Shown: in pieces, positions 1-7,717 of the stretch
Layout: each line of letters begins with the position of its first letter
Position numbering within the stretch: the stretch's first letter is position 1
Assembly (NCBI RefSeq): GCF_014297575.1
Contig: NZ_CP060412.1
Location: 4,030,001 to 4,094,000 of the forward strand
Origin: Dyella telluris
GTDB lineage: Bacteria > Pseudomonadota > Gammaproteobacteria > Xanthomonadales > Rhodanobacteraceae
Direction of reading: 5' to 3'
Length of the DNA stretch: 64,000 nt
Translations under genes and position numbers: made by a program
Notes under the pieces: generated by a model
Database searches by the model: none
What the model was told of the DNA's origin: nothing
Seen by the model: the letters and a program-made list of their open reading frames with translations, nothing else

Positions 1-495
1 GTACACCTTCTTCAGTCGGGCCAGCAGGTCGCGCAGCTTCATGCGCTGGCCGCCACCGGCAAAGTTGCCGCAATCGAACTCGGTGTCCAGGTCGGCGTCG
101 GACAGACCGTGGAACGAAGGTTCCAGATCCGGAGCCGGCAGCTTCTCGGCCAGGCCGAGCGGGTCGAGGTTCGAGGCCAGGTGGCCGCGCGAACGGTAGG
201 CGGTAAGGATGCGCAGCACGCCGGCCTGTTTGCGGGCGTGGGCGTCGTCTACGGGGCCGGCGACGGCAACACCGTTACGGCGCTGCTTTTGCGCGGCCTC
301 TATACGCGCAATGGCCGCAGAGTGGGGCACGTCCCCCGACTCGCGGCCTTTGAAAGTCTCGAAGTATTTGCTCCAGGTGGCATCGACCGACGAAGGGTCT
401 GCCAACCACGATTCATAGAGCTGTTCAACGTAATCGGCGTTGCCGCCGGCGAGTTGGGAGGATTCGAAAAACTCGCGGATCAGATTAGTGCTCAC
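1..495 (-). CDS. sucA: 2-oxoglutarate dehydrogenase E1 component, N-terminal part (cut by window edge)
   Basis: The reverse strand encodes 165 residues beginning VSTNLIREFFESSQLAGGN and running off the window edge. The N-terminal pattern (SSQLAGGNADYVEQLYESW, then SVDATWSKYF) is that of the thiamine-diphosphate-dependent E1 subunit of the 2-oxoglutarate dehydrogenase complex, which decarboxylates 2-oxoglutarate in the TCA cycle. The full protein is normally about 930-950 residues, so only the first sixth is here and no catalytic residue is visible. The start is GTG at 495, preceded by a GGTGG stretch; no in-frame ATG fits better. sucB and lpd would be expected beyond the left edge. Confidence 0.93.
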   Translation of the reverse strand, partial: MSTNLIREFFESSQLAGGNADYVEQLYESWLADPSSVDATWSKYFETFKGRESGDVPHSAAIARIEAAQKQRRNGVAVAGPVDDAHARKQAGVLRILTAYRSRGHLASNLDPLGLAEKLPAPDLEPSFHGLSDADLDTEFDCGNFAGGGQRMKLRDLLARLKKVY

Positions 496-571
496 GTCAC
501 CACCGGTGAGGAAGGGAGGCTTGCAGCCGTTCCGACCGGGGTTGGTCGGATGGCTGGGAAAAATCCCGTTA

Positions 572-602
572 ATTATAGCCTTGGGCTGCTGCGACGCGGC
601 AA
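572..602 (-). promoter_or_regulatory. Possible sucA promoter
   Basis: On the minus strand a perfect TATAAT hexamer (572-577) lies about 77 bases upstream of the sucA GTG, with TTGCCG (597-602) 19 bases further upstream as a weak -35. The position suits a sigma-70 promoter for the sucA transcript. The -35 is poor and the spacing long, so only the -10 is convincing. Confidence 0.4.
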
Positions 603-756
603 CCCAAAAGACTCACTTCAGATGGGGTCATCGGACGATATTTCGAGTTTTTGGGTACCGACCATCGTCGTAGGTGGCGGATTTGCACGGTGAACCAAGC
701 GTTTCGATGCGAAGTGACCGTGCCTTGCGCGTCCCGGCCACCCGTTCAGCCAGTGG

Positions 757-1287
757 CTAAAGATCGAGCGGCTGCCAGGCCGTGGCGCGGGCCGATCGCT
801 CCCACACCTCATTGAAGTGTTGCAGCAGGGGGGCCTGCGCGGCGCGATCGGCCGTGGAGGCACGGCCTTCGGGGCGGCGTGCGTCCGGCAGGAACAGGTA
901 GCCGCCCTGGTCGGTGAGCAGGTAGGACGAGGCATAGGCCAGGTCCAGTTCCTCCAGCGGTACGCGGACCAGCACGACGCTGGGCAGGCGCTGGGCCAGC
1001 GCCACCAGCCGGTGGTCATCCCGCAGGGCGCCGGCGGGGTCGTGCAGGATCAGGCGGATCTCCGCCCCGCGCCCGGAGGTGCCGATGCGGCGAAGCTCGG
1101 CCAGTTCGGGTGGGGTGCCATAGGTGTCCTCGGGGAGCACCGGCTGGTAAATGGCTACCCGCCGACGGGCGCCGGCAAGCAGCTGGGCGCGGGCGGCGGC
1201 CACATCGACCCGGCTGCCGGCGGGCAGCGGCGGTCGGGCCGGGGCCTGACCGCTTTCCGCCGGACCGCTGGCGCCGGGGTCGCTCAT
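757..1287 (-). CDS. Conserved hypothetical protein, 176 aa, coupled to roxA
   Basis: No function can be assigned with confidence. The first ~35 residues are Ala/Pro/Gly-rich and probably disordered. Residues ~40-176 form a compact domain: a strand with RVAIYQP, then EIRLILHDP, a stretch resembling DHRLVALAQRLPS, a strand VVLVRVP, YLLTDQGGYLFLP and a C-terminal FNEVWERS. This matches the general pattern of a proteobacterial family often labelled acyltransferase or HPA2-like without experimental support; the strand order also recalls phospholipase-D-like folds, but no HKD motif is present. The start codon overlaps the roxA stop (ATGA), so the two are translationally coupled. Confidence 0.75.
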   Translation of the reverse strand: MSDPGASGPAESGQAPARPPLPAGSRVDVAAARAQLLAGARRRVAIYQPVLPEDTYGTPPELAELRRIGTSGRGAEIRLILHDPAGALRDDHRLVALAQRLPSVVLVRVPLEELDLAYASSYLLTDQGGYLFLPDARRPEGRASTADRAAQAPLLQHFNEVWERSARATAWQPLDL

Positions 1288-2477
1288 CGGCGACGCGGCT
1301 TGTGCACGACCAGGTGGCCGTCGTTGACCAGGTGGAGCAGCACGGCCCGGCCGGCTTCGTCCAGCGAAGCGTCTGGCACCAGGTCCCGCGTTTCACAGAG
1401 CTGCGCGGCCAGATCCACGGTGGTCGGCCAGGCGTGGCCGTTGACGAACAGGGTGGCGCCTCGCTTGTCGCGCGCCCAGGCCATGCGCGCCCACGGGTGC
1501 CGCATCAGGTGGGCGCCGCCGTCCAACTGCTTGCCCAGCGCAGCCTCGGTCAGTTCCTTCTCCGGCGGCACCGGCATCTGCGCACTGCGATAGCGGGTGA
1601 TGAAGCGGCCGAACCAGTCCGTGAGGGTGGCATCGTCCAGCGCGGCGGCGAAGGGCAGGGCCTGGCGGAGGCGGGCGAGCGCGGCCCGGTCGATCTCGCC
1701 GACGGACTTGGCCGGGGCCAGGTCGGGGTCGGTGTAGCGCAGCTCGTCGGGCAGGCGTTCGGCGAGGTAATCCGCCAGGTCGCCGGTCAGCTCGGCCTGC
1801 GACGGCGCGCGCATGCCCACCGAGATGGTCAGGCAGGGGCCGCCGAAGGCCACGCCGTCATGCGGCACGCCCGGCGGCAGGTAAAGCATGTCACCCGGTT
1901 CCAGCAGCCATTCGTGGTCCGGCTCGAACACGCTCAGCTGTTTGAGCTCCACGTCGGGACGAAAGCCCTTGGGCGCGTCCGGGTTGGTGTCGATGGCCCA
2001 GTGGCGCTGGCCCAGGCCCTGCAGCAGGAACACGTCGTACTGGTCCACGTGCGCACCCACGCCGCCGCCCGGCTCGGCGTACGAAATCATGATGTCGTCC
2101 AGGCGCCAGCTGGGCAGGAAGCGGAACTCCTGCAGCAGGGCGGCCACGTCGGCATCCCACTTGTCCACGTCCTGCACCAGCAGGGTCCAGTTCTTGTTGG
2201 GGGTGCTGGCGAAATCCTGCTCAGTCAGCGGGCCAGTCTTCACCTTCCAGCGGTCGCGGTTCTCGTCATGGATGATCAGGCGCGACAGCGCCGTTTCTTC
2301 CAGCGCGAGGCCGGCCAGGTCATCCGGCTCGATGGGCGAGACGAAGTCGGGGAAGGCCTGGCGGATCAGCAGCGGGCGCTTCTGCCAGTAATCGCGCAGG
2401 AACTGGGCCGGGCTCATGCCCAGCGGCTGCCTGGCGGTGCCGCGGACTTCGATGGGGAGGTCGTGGGTCTTGGTCAT
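1284..2477 (-). CDS. roxA: Ribosomal protein uL16 3-hydroxylase (JmjC/cupin oxygenase)
   Basis: This 397-residue protein belongs to the YcfD/RoxA family of Fe(II)/2-oxoglutarate-dependent oxygenases, which hydroxylate an arginine of ribosomal protein uL16. The N-terminal PAQFLRDYWQKRPLLIRQAF is characteristic. The metal triad is visible: H143 and D145 in GAHVDQYDVF, and H206 in PPGVPHDGV. The C-terminal third, with a winged-helix region, has family length. It is 44 bases downstream of the tauE-like gene and its stop overlaps the start of the following hypothetical (ATGA). The cofactor 2-oxoglutarate is also the substrate of the neighbouring SucA, although that may be coincidental. Confidence 0.92.
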   Translation of the reverse strand: MTKTHDLPIEVRGTARQPLGMSPAQFLRDYWQKRPLLIRQAFPDFVSPIEPDDLAGLALEETALSRLIIHDENRDRWKVKTGPLTEQDFASTPNKNWTLLVQDVDKWDADVAALLQEFRFLPSWRLDDIMISYAEPGGGVGAHVDQYDVFLLQGLGQRHWAIDTNPDAPKGFRPDVELKQLSVFEPDHEWLLEPGDMLYLPPGVPHDGVAFGGPCLTISVGMRAPSQAELTGDLADYLAERLPDELRYTDPDLAPAKSVGEIDRAALARLRQALPFAAALDDATLTDWFGRFITRYRSAQMPVPPEKELTEAALGKQLDGGAHLMRHPWARMAWARDKRGATLFVNGHAWPTTVDLAAQLCETRDLVPDASLDEAGRAVLLHLVNDGHLVVHKPRRR

Positions 2478-2521
2478 CGCGCCATTCTATGCGAATGCGA
2501 TGACGGTCCCGTTGATCGCCG

Positions 2522-3271
2522 TCAGTGGGCGAGCAGGGTATGGGCGATGTTGTTGATGCCGATGGCCAGCACGGCCAGCGCGGCCAGGATGGTCGCCACG
2601 CGGGGAGGCATGCGGCGGGCAAGCACGGCGCTGAGCGGGGCGGCCACCACGCCGCCAACGATCAGCCCGGCCACGGATGCGCCGTGCGGAAAGCCCACAT
2701 GTACGAAGAAGCTGATGCTGGCCACCGCGCTCACCACGCACTTGGCCAGGTGCACCGTGCCGATGACCATGCGGGGACGCACCCCGCGGGCCACCAGCGT
2801 GGGGACGGTCAGCGCGCTCCAGCCGCCGCCCGCCACGGCATCGGCGAAACCGGCGACCAGGCCCAGGGGGCGGCTCAGGGACGGTGTGTCCTCATGCAAC
2901 CGCTGGCGGCGGTGCGGGCGGAACAGCAGGAACAGGCCCATGCCGATCAGGTAGGGCGTCAGCACCATCTTCATCCAGACCGCCGGGACATGGCTGACCA
3001 GGTAGGCGCCGATGGTGGCGCCGATGGCACCCGGCACCACCAACGCCCAGAACAACCGCTTGAGCACGTTGCCGGCCATCACGTGGCTGATGCCCGATGC
3101 CCCGCAGGTCAGCGTTTCGGCGTAGTGCACGCTGGCGCTGGCCATGGCGGGCGGAATGCCCAGGGCCAGCAGCATGGCCGCCGAAGTCACGCCATAGGCC
3201 ATGCCCAGCGCGCCGTCGACCAGCTGGGCCAGCACGCCGATGGCGGCGGAGGTGAGGAAATCCGTAGGCAT
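2522..3271 (-). CDS. TauE/SafE-family anion exporter
   Basis: A 249-residue polytopic inner-membrane protein with about seven or eight hydrophobic segments. The repeat typical of TauE/SafE (Pfam family name) is visible: an N-terminal GVLAQLVDGALGMAYGVTS and a second GFADAVAGGGWSALTVP in the middle. Members export sulfite, sulfoacetate or other small organic or sulfur anions. The gene starts 158 bases from, and divergent to, cysJIH, which suggests a role in sulfite or sulfur-anion export when sulfide production is out of balance. That role is inferred from context only. The start at 3271 gives the full first transmembrane segment. Confidence 0.9.
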   Translation of the reverse strand: MPTDFLTSAAIGVLAQLVDGALGMAYGVTSAAMLLALGIPPAMASASVHYAETLTCGASGISHVMAGNVLKRLFWALVVPGAIGATIGAYLVSHVPAVWMKMVLTPYLIGMGLFLLFRPHRRQRLHEDTPSLSRPLGLVAGFADAVAGGGWSALTVPTLVARGVRPRMVIGTVHLAKCVVSAVASISFFVHVGFPHGASVAGLIVGGVVAAPLSAVLARRMPPRVATILAALAVLAIGINNIAHTLLAH

Positions 3272-3341
3272 GAACCTGAACGTGGTGAAGACGGGGCCAG
3301 TTTACGCGGTGGGTGTCACACAAGGGAAATAAGCCCGGGGA

Positions 3342-3428
3342 CATAACGTTATGACAACACGTCCTTTCACATGACAAAACGTGATGACTACTTTGGGAGT
3401 CCAGATGTCTGGACGTCCAAAGGTGGAC
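3342..3428 (+). promoter_or_regulatory. cysJ regulatory region: palindrome, direct repeats and GTCCA/TGGAC arms
   Basis: Three layers of repeats lie between the divergent tauE-like gene and cysJ. First, a perfect 12-base palindrome CATAACGTTATG (3342-3353). Second, direct repeats ATGACAACACGT (3351-3362) and ATGACAAAACGT (3371-3382), 20 bases apart, i.e. two helical turns. Third, four pentamer arms: GTCCA at 3399, TGGAC at 3410, GTCCA at 3415 and TGGAC at 3424, placing the AAGG ribosome-binding sequence (3420-3423) in the loop between the last two arms, just before the GTG start. Within this, AGATGTCT and GGACGTCC (3403-3418) are adjacent octamers resembling the met box AGACGTCT. CysB and a met-box repressor are the obvious candidate ligands; neither is shown. 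Confidence 0.6.
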
Positions 3429-3429
3429 A

Positions 3430-5232
3430 GTGAACGCCGTCGTCGCAACGCAAACCGGGCTGGCCTCCATCGATAGCGAAAAGCTGTCGGCACTGGAGCG
3501 ACTGACCCAGGGACTCGGGCCCGCCGAGCTTTACTGGATCGCCGCGTGGAGCGCCACGCGCGCCGGGCAGGTACAGCGCGGCCTCGTGCCGCTGCAGCCC
3601 GCCAAGGCCACCGGCGATCGCCTCACCATTCTCTACGGCAGCCAGACCGGCCAGGCCAAGCGGCTGGCCACCCAGCTGAGCGCCCGGGCCGAGGCCGCCG
3701 GGCTGGCGGTTCGCCTGGTGCGGGCCGACAGCTACCCGCAGCGCGACCTGGCCAAGGAAACGCATCTGGTCGTGGTGATCAGCACGCAGGGTGATGCGGA
3801 GCCGCCGGACGATGCGCGCGGGCTGGTGGAATTCATCCTGGGCAAGCGCGCGCCGAAGCTACCGGGCCTGAAGTTCGCCGTGCTTGGGCTGGGCGATTCC
3901 AGCTACCCGCAGTTCTGCGCCATCGGGCGTCAGCTTGACGCACGCCTGGCCGAACTGGGTGCGTCGCGCTTCGCGCCGCTGGGCGAGGCTGATGTGGACA
4001 TCGACGCGGTGGCCACGCCCTGGGCCGAACAAGCCCTCGACCAGGCGCGCAAAGTGTTGGGCGCCACGCAGCCCGTTGCACGCGTAACCAACCTGCAGCC
4101 GGTGCCTACGCGCGTCAGCCACACCCGTGAACATCCTTTTGCGGCCAGCGTGCTCGACAACCAGGGCATCGTGGCTCGTGATGCGGGTCGCGACATTCGT
4201 CATGTCGAACTGTCACTGGAAGGCTCGGGCCTGAGTTACGAACCGGGCGACGCCATCGGCGTGTGGCCGGAGAACCCGCCCGCGCTGGTCGATCAGTGGC
4301 TGACACTGCTGAAGCTCGATGGCGAGCAGCAGGTGCATCACGAGGGCAGGGAGCTTCCGCTGCGCCGCTGGCTGTCGCATGAGCGCGAACTGACGCGCCT
4401 GAGCCGTCCGCTGATCGCCGCCGTGGCCGATGCCAGTGGTGACGAAAAGCTCGCGGGCCTCTTGCGTCCGGACCGTTCGGCCAGCCTCGCAGCGCTGCTG
4501 GCGGAGGAGCAGCCCATCGATCTTTGGCGCAGCCATCCCGCGCACTGGTCGGCCGATGAACTGGTCGCCGCGCTGCGGCCGCAAACACCACGCCTGTACT
4601 CCATCGCCTCCAGCCAGAAGGCGGTAGGTGACGAAGTGCACCTCACCGTGGCCGTGGTGGATTACGAAGCGTACGGCGAGCGTCACTGGGGTGCGGCGTC
4701 CTCGTTCCTTGCCGCGGCGGGCGACGATCATCGCGTGCCGGTATTCATTGAAGAGAACGAGCGCTTCCGCCTGCCGAAGGACAGCGCCCGCGACATCATC
4801 ATGATCGGACCCGGCACCGGCGTGGCCCCGTTCCGCGCCTTCGTGCAAGAGCGACGCGAAATCGCCGCTGGCGGACGCAACTGGCTGTTCTTCGGTAACC
4901 GCCATTTCAGCCGCGATTTCCTCTACCAGATCGAATGGCAGGCGGCCTTGCGCGACGGTTCGCTCGACCGGCTGGACCTGGCGTTTTCCCGCGACGGCGA
5001 TGCCAAGGTGTACGTGCAGCAGCGCATCCGCGAACAGGGCCGTGACCTGTATGCGTGGCTGCAGGAGGGTGCGCACATCTACGTGTGCGGCGATGCCAAT
5101 TTCATGGCCAAGGACGTGCATGCCGCACTGCTCGACGTGGCGGTGACCCACGGTGGCCAGTCACCGGATCAGGCCCGGGAATGGCTGTCCGACCTTCTGC
5201 AGCAAGGGCGTTACGCCCGCGACGTGTACTGA
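3430..5232 (+). CDS. cysJ: NADPH-sulfite reductase flavoprotein subunit
   Basis: This 600-residue protein carries electrons from NADPH through FAD and FMN to the CysI hemoprotein for six-electron reduction of sulfite to sulfide. An N-terminal ~60-residue linker is followed by a flavodoxin domain (YGSQTGQAKRLATQL at ~70, then VISTQGDAEPPDDA, LGLGDSSYPQFC), an FAD-binding domain with RLYSIASS (~390) and an NADPH-binding domain with IGPGTGVAPFRAF (~460) and YVCGDANFM near the end, finishing in the typical GRYARDVY. Length matches E. coli CysJ. The start is GTG at 3430, with AAGG six bases upstream; no nearby ATG is in frame. One base separates it from cysI. Confidence 0.97.
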   Translation: MNAVVATQTGLASIDSEKLSALERLTQGLGPAELYWIAAWSATRAGQVQRGLVPLQPAKATGDRLTILYGSQTGQAKRLATQLSARAEAAGLAVRLVRADSYPQRDLAKETHLVVVISTQGDAEPPDDARGLVEFILGKRAPKLPGLKFAVLGLGDSSYPQFCAIGRQLDARLAELGASRFAPLGEADVDIDAVATPWAEQALDQARKVLGATQPVARVTNLQPVPTRVSHTREHPFAASVLDNQGIVARDAGRDIRHVELSLEGSGLSYEPGDAIGVWPENPPALVDQWLTLLKLDGEQQVHHEGRELPLRRWLSHERELTRLSRPLIAAVADASGDEKLAGLLRPDRSASLAALLAEEQPIDLWRSHPAHWSADELVAALRPQTPRLYSIASSQKAVGDEVHLTVAVVDYEAYGERHWGAASSFLAAAGDDHRVPVFIEENERFRLPKDSARDIIMIGPGTGVAPFRAFVQERREIAAGGRNWLFFGNRHFSRDFLYQIEWQAALRDGSLDRLDLAFSRDGDAKVYVQQRIREQGRDLYAWLQEGAHIYVCGDANFMAKDVHAALLDVAVTHGGQSPDQAREWLSDLLQQGRYARDVY

Positions 5233-5233
5233 C

Positions 5234-6928
5234 ATGACGACACCGCTTTCCGATCTCGAACGCATCAAGGACGCCAGCCGGCAGTTGCGCGGCACCATCG
5301 CCGAAGGCCTGCGTGATCCGGTGACCAACGCCATCAGCGACGACGACAACAAGTTGCTGAAGTTTCATGGCAGTTATCTGCAGGATGACCGCGACCTGCG
5401 TGAGGAACGCCGCAAGCAGAAGCTGGAGCCTGCGTATTCCTTCATGCTGCGCGCGCGCCTGCCTTCGGGCGTGGTCACTCCGGCGCAATGGCTGGTGTTC
5501 GACCGGCTGGCCCGCGAGTACGCCAACGGCACGTTGCGCATCACCACGCGCCAGACCTTCCAGTGGCACGGCATCATCAAGCACCACCTCAAGCCGACCA
5601 TCGCCGCCATCCACGATGCGCTGGCCAGCACCATCGCCGCCTGCGGCGACGTGGTGCGCAACGTGGTCAGCACGCCCAATCCGGTGGAATCGTCAGCACA
5701 TGCGCTCGCCTACGAGTGGGCCACGCGGCTGTCCGAAGAGCTTGCGCCGCGCACGGGCGCGTATCACGAGATCTGGCTGGATGGCGAAGCACTGGTCGGC
5801 GAGCCGAAGGAGGAAGAGCCGCTGTACGGCCGCACCTACCTGCCGCGCAAGTTCAAGATCGGCCTGGCCATTCCGCCGCTCAATGACATCGATGTGTTTG
5901 CGCAGGATCTCGGCCTGATCGCCGTCATCGAGCAGGGCGAACTGAAGGGCTTCAACGTGGCCATAGGCGGCGGCATGGGCGCGACGCACGGCGATGCCAG
6001 CACCTATCCGCGGCTTGCCAGCGTCGTCGGGTTCACCACGCCGGATCGCCTGTTCACGGTGGCCGAGACCATCGTGGCCATCCAGCGCGACTGGGGCAAC
6101 CGCGTCGAGCGCAAGCACGCGCGGTTGAAGTACACGCTGGATCATCGTGGCCTGGATGCGTTCAAGGCAGAGCTGGAGCATCGGCTGGGTTTCGCGCTGG
6201 AACCGGCACGCGCTTATCGCTTCGACCACAACGGCGACCGTTACGGCTGGATCGAAGGTGACGACGGCCGCTGGCACCTCACGCTGCAGATCGAATCCGG
6301 TCGGCTTGCCGATGTGGGTGAGCACCGCTGGCTCACCGGGCTGCGCGAACTGGCCAAGGTGCACCACGGCGATTTCCGCATGACCTGCAACCAGAACGTG
6401 ATCGTGGCGAACGTTGCGCCCAGTGAAAGGGCGCGCATCGACGCGATCGTGGCGGCGCATGGCCTGGATGGCTACCGCTCGCACAGCGGCATCCGCCGCC
6501 ATGCCGTGGCCTGCGTGGCCTTGCCGACCTGCGGCCTCGCCATGGCGGAGAGCGAACGCTACCTGCCGCAGCTTCTGCCCCGGCTGGAAGCGCTGCTGGA
6601 TGAGCATGGCTTGCGTGATGCCCCCATCCTGTTGCGCCTCTCCGGCTGCCCCAACGGCTGCTCGCGTCCGTACCTGGGCGAGATCGCGCTGGTCGGCCGC
6701 GGGCCGGGTCGTTACGACCTGCGCCTCGGTGCAGATTTCCGCGGTGAGCGACTGAATCAGGTCTATCGGGAGAACGTGGACGAACCGGCCATTCTCGAAG
6801 CGCTGTCACCGTTGGTTGCCGGTTACGCGTCCGATCGGCTGGACGGCGAAGGCTTTGGCGATTTCCTGGTGCGCACGGGCGTGCTTGCCGCGAACACGCG
6901 GCGGATTCCCGCGGAGGTCGTGGCATGA
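5234..6928 (+). CDS. cysI: Sulfite reductase hemoprotein beta subunit
   Basis: The 564-residue siroheme and 4Fe-4S subunit of assimilatory sulfite reductase. The cluster ligands are present as C427-X5-C433 (CVALPTC) and C472-X3-C476 (CPNGC), with the same spacing as in E. coli CysI. The N-terminal [19 protein letters not shown] and [12 protein letters not shown] are the substrate and siroheme-binding arm. The ATG at 5234 is one base after the cysJ stop and gives the usual N-terminus; upstream in-frame codons lie inside cysJ. The last four bases overlap cysH (ATGA), so cysJ, cysI and cysH form one translationally coupled set. Confidence 0.97.
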   Translation: MTTPLSDLERIKDASRQLRGTIAEGLRDPVTNAISDDDNKLLKFHGSYLQDDRDLREERRKQKLEPAYSFMLRARLPSGVVTPAQWLVFDRLAREYANGTLRITTRQTFQWHGIIKHHLKPTIAAIHDALASTIAACGDVVRNVVSTPNPVESSAHALAYEWATRLSEELAPRTGAYHEIWLDGEALVGEPKEEEPLYGRTYLPRKFKIGLAIPPLNDIDVFAQDLGLIAVIEQGELKGFNVAIGGGMGATHGDASTYPRLASVVGFTTPDRLFTVAETIVAIQRDWGNRVERKHARLKYTLDHRGLDAFKAELEHRLGFALEPARAYRFDHNGDRYGWIEGDDGRWHLTLQIESGRLADVGEHRWLTGLRELAKVHHGDFRMTCNQNVIVANVAPSERARIDAIVAAHGLDGYRSHSGIRRHAVACVALPTCGLAMAESERYLPQLLPRLEALLDEHGLRDAPILLRLSGCPNGCSRPYLGEIALVGRGPGRYDLRLGADFRGERLNQVYRENVDEPAILEALSPLVAGYASDRLDGEGFGDFLVRTGVLAANTRRIPAEVVA

Positions 6929-7647
6929 AGCAGGCCCTGCTCGATGACGCCCGGCATGATGCCCGCGCACGAAACGAACTGAATACATGGCTCGGCACGC
7001 TGGATGCGGAGCAGCGCGTGCTCTGGGCACTGGCCTATGCGCCGGGCGCGCACGTGCTGTCGTCCAGCTTCGGGGCGCAGGCGGCCGTGTCCCTGCACCT
7101 GCTGACGCGTCAGCGCCCGGACCTGCCGGTGGTGCTGATCGATACCGGCTATCTCTTTCCCGAAACCTACTGCTTCATTGACGAACTGCGTGACCGCCTG
7201 TCGCTGAACCTGAAAATTTACAGCGCCGCCGAAAGCCCCGCGTGGTTCGAGGCGAGGGAAGGGCGGCTGTGGGAGCAGGGCGTGGCGGGTATCGACCGCT
7301 ACAACCAGCTGCGCAAGGTGGAACCCATGCAACGCGCACTGAGCGAACTGGGTGCCGGATCGTGGTTTGCCGGCCTGCGCCGCAGCCAGGCGCGTACCCG
7401 CGCCGCGATTCCCTTCGCCGAGCGACGCGATGACCGCTGGAAATTTCATCCCATCGCCGACTGGAGCGACCGCGACGTGGGCATGTACCTGCGCAAGCAC
7501 GGCCTGCCGTACCACCCGCTGTGGGACCAGGGCTACATCTCCATCGGCGACGTGCACACCACGCATCGCTGGGAACCGGGCACCGATGTCGATGCCACCC
7601 GATTCTTTGGCCTGAAGCGCGAATGCGGGCTTCACGGCCTGGCCTGA
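6925..7647 (+). CDS. cysH: Phosphoadenosine phosphosulfate (PAPS) reductase
   Basis: This 240-residue protein reduces PAPS to sulfite with thioredoxin. It has the PP-loop [15 protein letters not shown] (~50-65), [14 protein letters not shown], a [13 protein letters not shown] arginine-rich substrate region and the C-terminal KRECGLH motif with the catalytic cysteine. It lacks the CC/CxxC cysteines that bind an iron-sulfur cluster in APS reductases, so it should use PAPS rather than APS. That agrees with the active-looking APS kinase domain encoded immediately downstream. The start overlaps the cysI stop. Confidence 0.96.
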   Translation: MKQALLDDARHDARARNELNTWLGTLDAEQRVLWALAYAPGAHVLSSSFGAQAAVSLHLLTRQRPDLPVVLIDTGYLFPETYCFIDELRDRLSLNLKIYSAAESPAWFEAREGRLWEQGVAGIDRYNQLRKVEPMQRALSELGAGSWFAGLRRSQARTRAAIPFAERRDDRWKFHPIADWSDRDVGMYLRKHGLPYHPLWDQGYISIGDVHTTHRWEPGTDVDATRFFGLKRECGLHGLA

Positions 7648-7717
7648 CCGAACCACACAAGAACCGATCCGGCGCACGTCGCCGGCTGCCGCCCCCGACC
7701 GAACAAAGACACACATC

